DNA from: Gryganskiella cystojenkinii
Taxonomy: Eukaryota; Mortierellomycota; Mortierellomycetes; Mortierellales; Mortierellaceae
Assembly (NCBI GenBank): GCA_015852425.1
Contig: JAAAIG010000027.1
Span: forward strand, 34,876-98,875
Direction of reading: 5' to 3'
Length of the DNA: 64,000 nt
Below the pieces are notes generated by a model. It saw only the letters and a list, made by a program, of their open reading frames with translations. It ran no database searches and was not told the DNA's origin. Position numbers and translations under genes: made by a program. The first letter of the stretch is position 1. The number at the start of each line of letters is the position of its first letter. This document shows positions 57,801-64,000 of this stretch, one piece after another.

Positions 57801-59874
57801 GCTCACCCACAGGCGCTGAAGGTGACGATCAAGATGCCGACAGAGATGGAGCTGGGACAGACTAGCACATTTTTGATCCATGTGGCAAGTGGCAGGAACA
57901 AGGTCACAGAGGCTGTTCTCAGTATCTTTCCAGCCTCGGAGGGATTATCACTTCTTGAAGTACCGTCACTCACTTATACCAAAGGAGCTTCGGATGAGAG
58001 CCAAGCTACTACAGAGACTAGCGAGCTTACACTCGAGAACTACAGCGCGATCGCATTACCGTCATTTGGTCCCAACGAGACGATCGCCATTGCGGTACCT
58101 TATGAAGCCTTTGCAGAAATACAGGAACACTTTTTGAAGATGTCCGTACAATACCTCACCCCGAACGCGAAAAAGCACGCGTTTACGCTCACGACCAGCA
58201 TCGATACCTTGCTGCCTTTACAGGTGGCGCACTCTGTTATCTGGCGTGATCAATGGTAAGTAGATTGATGAATGTTTCCATTGGATAGAGTCAAGAAAAA
58301 AATCGTCTGCCTAGGCACTGATCGAACGGACAATATTTAATATGCTCTAGTCTGAATCTGAAAGTCGACGTGACCTGCACCGGATCTATCCCTGTTCGTA
58401 TCATGAATGCCGAGCTTCGCCACCCTGCCAGCATCAAAGAGTTTAAGCAACCCCCTTTTGCAGGTGAAATGGTAAAAGAAGTCCCATATTTGATCTTTGA
58501 AAATGTTCGAAATGCGTGCTTTTTCATCTAACAAAGGATCATATTTTTATTTGCAGACTCTTTTTCCTAGACAACACGCTAGCTTTGTATTTAAAATCTC
58601 TCGTCCAGTGGATGCTGAAGGTAAAACGAAAGAAAGGTGATGGTATAATCACCTGGATTTGGGATGAATACTATCCTGTTATTAACAAACTTTTCACTAT
58701 TCAAATAGACCTTGCATCAAAGACCCATTTCGTTGTCAGTTATCAGAGTCTCAAGGAGGGTAAGATTGGGGAAATATTCTTGCATGTGATGGTCGCCATG
58801 GAGACTTCTAGCATCCACGTATAGACTAACTTGGCTTTATTGTTCGTATTTAATAGAGGTGGAGACCGCTCTCATATCCGTGATTGATGCAGACTTGGCG
58901 AAATCAAATTTCGAACAGCACGCTTCCTTTGTCAAGGCACATCTGAAGAACAACTTGTTGAGAGGCGTGGATTACATGGCCTATGGAATGTCGGATGAAC
59001 TCGAGTTGCCGACCTTGGACGCTCAAAGTTGTGAGATAGTATTTGGTTATCATGACCCCAAGGTTCGCAGCACCTTGATTGGTATCCTCAAGGATATGTT
59101 CTCTGTAAGTTTTTTTTTTTTTTAAAAAAAATTGACTGAGCGTGTGTATGTACCCAAGTTGGCTGTGAAGGATCATTTTTTTGATATCTATTTTATTTTA
59201 TCAAACAGGTCAACAAGCGTCTTGAATATGATGAGGTTATGGCACTGAGCAGTTCCTGTCGACTGCGCCAAATCTCTTTCCCGATTGCGCTTCCTACCAG
59301 CCAGATGTTGGTGACGATCGAAATCACGGCGGATAATCAACAAGAGTTGACCGTGGGCACACCGGCAACTTTTCAACTTTCGATCCGCCATTCTTCGTAC
59401 TGGAACGCGAGCAAGGACGAGGAGAAAATCAGTGATTTCTACTATGATATCCTGGTTGATTATGAAAACTGGTTGCTTTGTGGCCACAAGAAGCGACTCT
59501 TTAGTGCAAAGGTAAAAGTCTGACGCGCGCGCGTGTGTTTTTGTTATGTTTTCGCTTTTTCCAAGAAACTGCTTTGCCACTGCAAAGCACAAAAGTGCGA
59601 ATCATGCATACTGACGTTTTTTTTTTTTTTTTTCTTCGCTGCAAAATAGCCTGGCGTGACAAGTACACATGCAGTGTCCTTGGTGCCCTTGAAGACAGGA
59701 CCACTGCATGTGCCCAAGATTGTGATTACGAGTGGGTCAAGCAGTGTGTACTGTCAGACTGCGTATATCAACGAGGCCGAGCAGGTGTTGATCAAACCAA
59801 GGACGACAACGTCCACTTTTTTCATTGACCAGCAGCGCGGTGTCCACTTTGCAAACGGCCAGGTGGGTCTGTGA
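54846..59874 (+). CDS. TRS130: TRAPPII complex subunit TRAPPC10 (Trs130)
   Basis: TRAPPC10/Trs130 is a core TRAPPII subunit, needed for Rab11/Ypt31-type nucleotide exchange at the late Golgi. Seventeen exons: 54846-54873, 54980-55200, 55303-55496, 55593-55882, 55980-56230, 56327-56488, 56580-56753, 56835-56926, 57016-57388, 57479-57598, 57690-58255, 58351-58471, 58557-58620, 58709-58759, 58857-59104, 59209-59511, 59650-59874. Every junction keeps phase; 1,160 residues. Family-like segments are SRLPLRNLVWKP, YKTTVRQQIREWIQLVTSKK, NQEWLIVHV, DKIKADFNTGKKDR, PGWNYCTFFILKESL, LHEEALRQYDELEA, LNFIPSFARTVREHV and, in the C-terminal beta-rich half, TPATFQLSIRHSSYW and VSLVPLKTGPLHVPKI. The start was chosen because MESKRVIVT joined to exon 2 matches the family's opening beta strand. 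A longer frame beginning at 54691 would read through intron 1. The gene is followed after 403 bases by the Rab3GAP gene on the same strand. Confidence 0.95.
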
Positions 59875-60277
59875 TAAAAAGCAGTCACTCATCATGCCAC
59901 TTTTTTTGCCACTTCTTTTGGCGAAAGTTGTCGTCTTTGTCGTTTTTTTTTGTTGGAAACAAAAAGGAGAGAGAGAGAGAAAACGAACAGAAAAAGAGAT
60001 ACCATTCACAACGAGAATAAACACAACGAACTTCCTTCTTCCCTCTTTTCTTTTTCGTTCTCTGTCTCCTATTCTCATTCAAACGCTCCTTCATTCCACC
60101 TTCTTTTTACACTTTCAAAACACATTCCCCCGACTACAACACGCGACTCACTGACTACACAGAAATCCTCACGGGCAAAAATCAAAAGGGTCGCAGTCAA
60201 CCACTCTCTTAATTCCTTCCCATCTTTGGTACAATCAAAGTGACATGCAACCCTAAGCTTTGCTTCTGTATCTCATC
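59875..60277. other. Intergenic, RAB3GAP1 promoter
   Basis: A 403-base spacer. The second half is a CT-rich leader (TTCCTTCTTCCCTCTTTTCT and following). No TATA box or separate gene is seen. Confidence 0.45.
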
Positions 60278-60892
60278 ATGGACACGGACATGGACACGAC
60301 AGACGACTTTGAGAGCTTTGAATTCATCGACTATACAGCATCAGGACCCTGGGAGCGGTTCATCGTCCAAATCGAGGACTGTCTCAAGCAATGGGGTCTC
60401 GTCCACAACTCCTTGGGTGTATTCAACCCAAATGTGATGCCGTCCTCGACCGAGACCACACTTGACCTCGACAGGGAGATTGCTCAGGCCATCGGGGAAG
60501 ACTATCACGGTGGAAACCACACACATAACAACATCAGCAGGAGAGGAGGAGGGGGAGGAGGAAGAGCCGGCACCCGTCATGGATCCGCCACAACAGGACC
60601 TTTGTCCTCTACACCTTCCATACATCAACCAGAATCCAAGGTGTACCAACACGAAGAGACCATCACTTTCAATGATGTCTCCTACCAGCTATGTTACCGG
60701 TATCACCCAGCCAAAGCCAGGATGGCCTCTGGGGTTGAACACATTGACCTCGATTTCTTACCGCTCGCGCTCGAAGGGATTCAACACCATGAACTCCATC
60801 GCTGGACCTCCCTCACCCACATCCTCGTCCTCTCCCCAACTGCCCCTGGATCCGTCAACCACACGAACAACATCAATCACAACTTTAGCAGT

Positions 60893-60923
<31 letters not shown>

Positions 60924-63920
60924 CCGGCTCAGGGTCAACCTCCTCGTCCTCCTCGTCTTCTTCCACCATCATCGACCTCGGAACCGCAAAGCTCTTGTTG
61001 TCCTCGTTTGCGATCGCATTCCAAAACACGGGATGTAACATTCCCGTCTTTGTCCCGACGGGACAACCTCGAAGTCAAACCTACAACGGTCTCTCTATCC
61101 AACCCCAACTTTCTTATGCGAAGGATACAGAGTTTGGTCTGGACGAGACTGCAGAGGATCAAGCGATCGAGGTCAGGTTCACGACGGTTTTGGTCCCGTA
61201 CCCTCCAGCACAGTATACGAATCTGTCTGGGATCTTGGATCTCTTTATTGAACGGATGGGGATTGAACACGATGATGCGTTCCTGGAGGATAGTAATCAG
61301 CAACATCACCATCAGGAGGGCCCTGGCAGTTCTCTAGAGGGAGAAGAAGAAGGCGGAGGAGGATACAGCCATTCCGTCAAGGAACAGATCTTTGTCTCGG
61401 CCCTTTTCACGTACCAGATCGAAAACTGGCATGACGAGGATTGGCGGCAATGGACCGACAAGAGTCATAAGCAACAACAGGAGCAGCAACAACAACAAAG
61501 ACAGACGGAAAGATCAAAAAACGCACCTCCACGACTTCCGATCGGTCCGCTTCAAGATCCGTTAAAGTCCTTGCAGCTTGTTGCGAGATTCGGTATGTTG
61601 TTGTGTTCCCGTTTTATTTTTTTGTGTGACATTCCTGCTCCATGACGACTTTTGTTGGTTTTGCATAAAAACAAAACATGTCACAAGGGCAAGAAAACGA
61701 CTGACCATTTGCCTTTTTGTTTGTGTTTTTTCTTTTTGGTCATGCAAATCCGTTACGAATGCAAAGCCTCCGCACCGAGCACAGTCTATCTCTCGAACAA
61801 AACCCTAACAGATATGGACGCGACCCAGGCCAATATCTGGAATATCAAGGTCGCATTTAAGCCGGACGAATATGGTCTCTTGAGCGGAATCCTCGAGGAC
61901 ACAATCTCGTCCTGGAGTATGGACGCTTCTTTAAAAGAGGCCGCAGAAGCCGAAGAGAGTAAGAACATTGGCAAGGAGAACCAACATCTATCATCACGTC
62001 ATTCGTACACGTCTTTGTTGCGCAAGGGAGCACGACTGATCCAGGGATCGATCGCCATGGTCGACTCGACCGATGTGGATAATATCGTCGACACACTCTT
62101 TACAGAGGAAGAGCAGCAGCAGCAGCCATCGTCCACCTCTACCCTGTCAGAATCCTCGGTCCTTCTCTCGCAATCTCAACCGCCACCACCGCCGGCCCCT
62201 CTACCGGCATTCTTGGCCCGTTCACGTTACGTCGACTCCTCTCGGCCACGAGTCCTTTCCGCTTCAGAGCTAATGTCTTACTTGCCACATGCGACGACCG
62301 TCCCGTTCAACTCCTTTTTATGGCGGATGCTCGATCATCTCGTGGACGTGATCTCACCCAACTCTCATATCTCCTATCCGACCTCGTTCATGGGCTTTAT
62401 GAAGGCTGTCTGGTCCGAGGTGTTGAAGGGACTGGAGGACCATTGGCAGGACCGAAAGATGATACCCCTGATCGATATCTTTGGTACGCCTCTGGGAGAT
62501 GACTCAATGTATGGGAGCGAGATGTATGGTGCAGTCCAAGACAATGACGAGGAGGATAATGAGGAACAAGAGCGCAATACGACAGCGGCGATCGATTTGC
62601 GGTTTAATCTAGTCCATCAAAAACTGTGCATGATCAACTGTTGTATCGCTCGGGATCTCAAGGAGGAACAGAAGCGTGTTGAACTTGAGCAGGAACGGGA
62701 GCGGCAACAACAACAGCTTTCAGAGCAACGACAACAGCAGCCCCCGACACCTAAGGTTACAGAGGAGCAGATGCAGCACCAGCAGTCCAGCGCAGCCACG
62801 GTCCCTTTGACAGGATCCTCGGACGCTGCATTGTCAGTCTCAAAATCGTCAGATTCGCTCCAATCGAGTGACGCCGCATCGGAAGACGAAGACCAAGAAT
62901 TAACACCATCGCCCTCATCACCGCCATCGAGGTCTCCCGTCCTGTCGCCCTCTTCTGTGCCAGTCTTTGATGACTCTAAAACGGTCAACGCGGACGAAAC
63001 TGTGGAACAAGGACAGGACGAAGAGGATCTGAATTTGAGTAACATTCCATGTCCAGAACCAGAGAGGACTGTTCTTGGAGAGGGAATTCTGAAAGCGTTT
63101 CAGGGTCTCACCTTGCTCGAGACTGGTGCCAAGCTCATGATCCCACAGCTCCAGGTAAAAATGGACGCCAAACATAAAACTAAACAAAAAAAAAAAAAAA
63201 AAAAAAACTCCTCTACGTCGTTTTATTTACGAGTAGGTGCCCGCTTGATTCTCTCTACTCTAAACACCCCTGTTTTTTTTATCCTTTCCTGATATTAGGA
63301 ATCTGGATTCATGACCGAGGACATGATTCAAGAACGAGAAATGCTCTTTGAGGAGCTGGGCTCGACCTCGGAGGGGGCCAAGACCATGGTCCAGATCCAG
63401 TCTGCACATCTTGTATCAGGTAAAACGAAACAATTTCCACGACCCAACAAAACTTTGTCCATTACTGCATATATTTTTTGGCCCAGCTCTCTGACCATTG
63501 TTATCTTTGTTTAATAGATATGCAAGCATTCAAAGCTGCGAATCCAGGATGTGTCCTGGGCGATTTTATCCGCTGGCATTCCCCAAAGGATTGGGATGAG
63601 ACTCATCAACAGATGAGTTCTCGCATGGCCGAAAATGGAAACCTGTGGCAGACACTATGGAATGTAAGTCTGACAATATAAGAAAGGGGATGATGAAGAG
63701 GCTGCTGCGAATTTGAGTGGAGAAAGTCTACTTATTGATTTCTAATCCTTGAGTGCCTCTCCCCTTCTCCCCCCTCCCGTGTTACGATTTCATTTATTTT
63801 TTCATAGTCTGCGGATGCTATCCCAGCAAGTCAACAGACGCCATTGTTCGATCAACAACTGGAGGCTGAAAAGGCATTAAAATACCTCAAGGGTCTCTCA
63901 GCGGATCGACTCTTTTCCCA
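60278..63920 (+). CDS. RAB3GAP1: Rab3GAP catalytic subunit (partial, 3' end outside)
   Basis: In animals RAB3GAP1 with RAB3GAP2 acts on Rab3 and serves as a Rab18 exchange factor in ER, lipid-droplet and autophagy traffic. Exons in the window are 60278-61592, 61767-63154, 63299-63419, 63518-63663 and 63808-63920, then an intron running off the end; at least 1,027 residues are encoded. Family features: the N-terminal FEFIDYTASGPWERFIVQIE with KQWGLVHNSLGVF; ITFNDVSYQLCYRYHP; TSLTHILVLSP; AQYTNLSGILDLFIERMG; DPLKSLQLVARF; PHATTVPFNSFLWRMLDHLV; VWSEVLKGLEDHWQ; LIDIFGTPL; LNEQ-rich low-complexity inserts; and the signature DMQAFKAANPGCVLGDFIRW then HSPKDW. The start at 60278 (MDTDMDTTDDFESF) is preferred over 60260 because the human protein opens similarly. 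The second acceptor (TGCAAAG before 61767) is less certain than the rest. Confidence 0.94.
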
Positions 63921-64000
63921 GTAAGGAACATCCTCCTCGGCCTCGGAATATCGACACACAAATATGATCGAGCTCGAAATGCCCTTGTTTTTGTTCTTCC

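Noticed and set aside
62617..63045. Minus-strand open frame of 142 residues within the Rab3GAP gene
   Set aside because: It is a Ser/Cys-rich shadow of the low-complexity Gln/Ser-coding exon on the plus strand.

Overview
The window reads as nuclear DNA of a fungus. Genes carry several short GT-AG introns, promoter-proximal leaders are CT-rich, proteins have long Ser/Gln/Asn-rich disordered stretches, and the gene content is typical of fungi (SPT5, mitochondrial Lon, a TOK-type potassium channel, GH20 hexosaminidase, a GPI-type wall protein). The mixture of animal-like genes kept in full (RAB3GAP1-like, TRAPPC10) with these features suggests an early-diverging fungus, perhaps Mortierellomycota; this is inference from style and content, not from a search. 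Two runs of N (22065-22073 and 43737-43782) mark assembly gaps.

Layout. 99-1124 (-) holds a broken or unrecognised gene. 1633-5963 (-) is SPT5 (7 exons), divergent from a nine-repeat SANT/Myb-like protein at 6614-9268 (+), which converges on mitochondrial Lon protease at 9498-13600 (-). A RhoGAP-domain protein follows at 14389-18099 (-). A 5.5-kb gene-poor stretch leads to a PAS-like protein at 23574-26300 (+), which converges on a TOK-type two-pore potassium channel with a very long tail (26466-31143, -). Next, all on the minus strand, are a RasGEF-domain protein (31680-36217), a small secreted Cys-rich, probably GPI-anchored protein (36672-37313) and a C2H2 zinc-finger factor (37691-39832, start uncertain, with a probable promoter near 41.87 kb). 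A second gene-poor stretch (about 41.9-47.95 kb) carries the larger assembly gap, an 18-bp palindrome and a cluster of degenerate repeats.

The last quarter is gene-dense: bifunctional 6-phosphofructo-2-kinase/fructose-2,6-bisphosphatase (47957-51118, -, 9 exons, one GC-AG intron), GH20 beta-N-acetylhexosaminidase (51534-54034, -), TRAPPC10/Trs130 (54846-59874, +, 17 exons) and the catalytic subunit of Rab3GAP (60278 onward, +, cut by the window end).

I rebuilt exon structures by hand from splice signals and checked that each proposed gene keeps one continuous reading frame across all junctions; they are predictions without transcript support. Functionally the window is a mix: transcription elongation and regulation (SPT5, SANT protein, zinc finger), mitochondrial quality control (Lon), small-GTPase control (RhoGAP, RasGEF, TRAPPC10, Rab3GAP), ion transport, glycolytic signalling, and wall or chitin metabolism. 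I found no operon-like system, CRISPR array, intact transposon, rRNA or tRNA gene.
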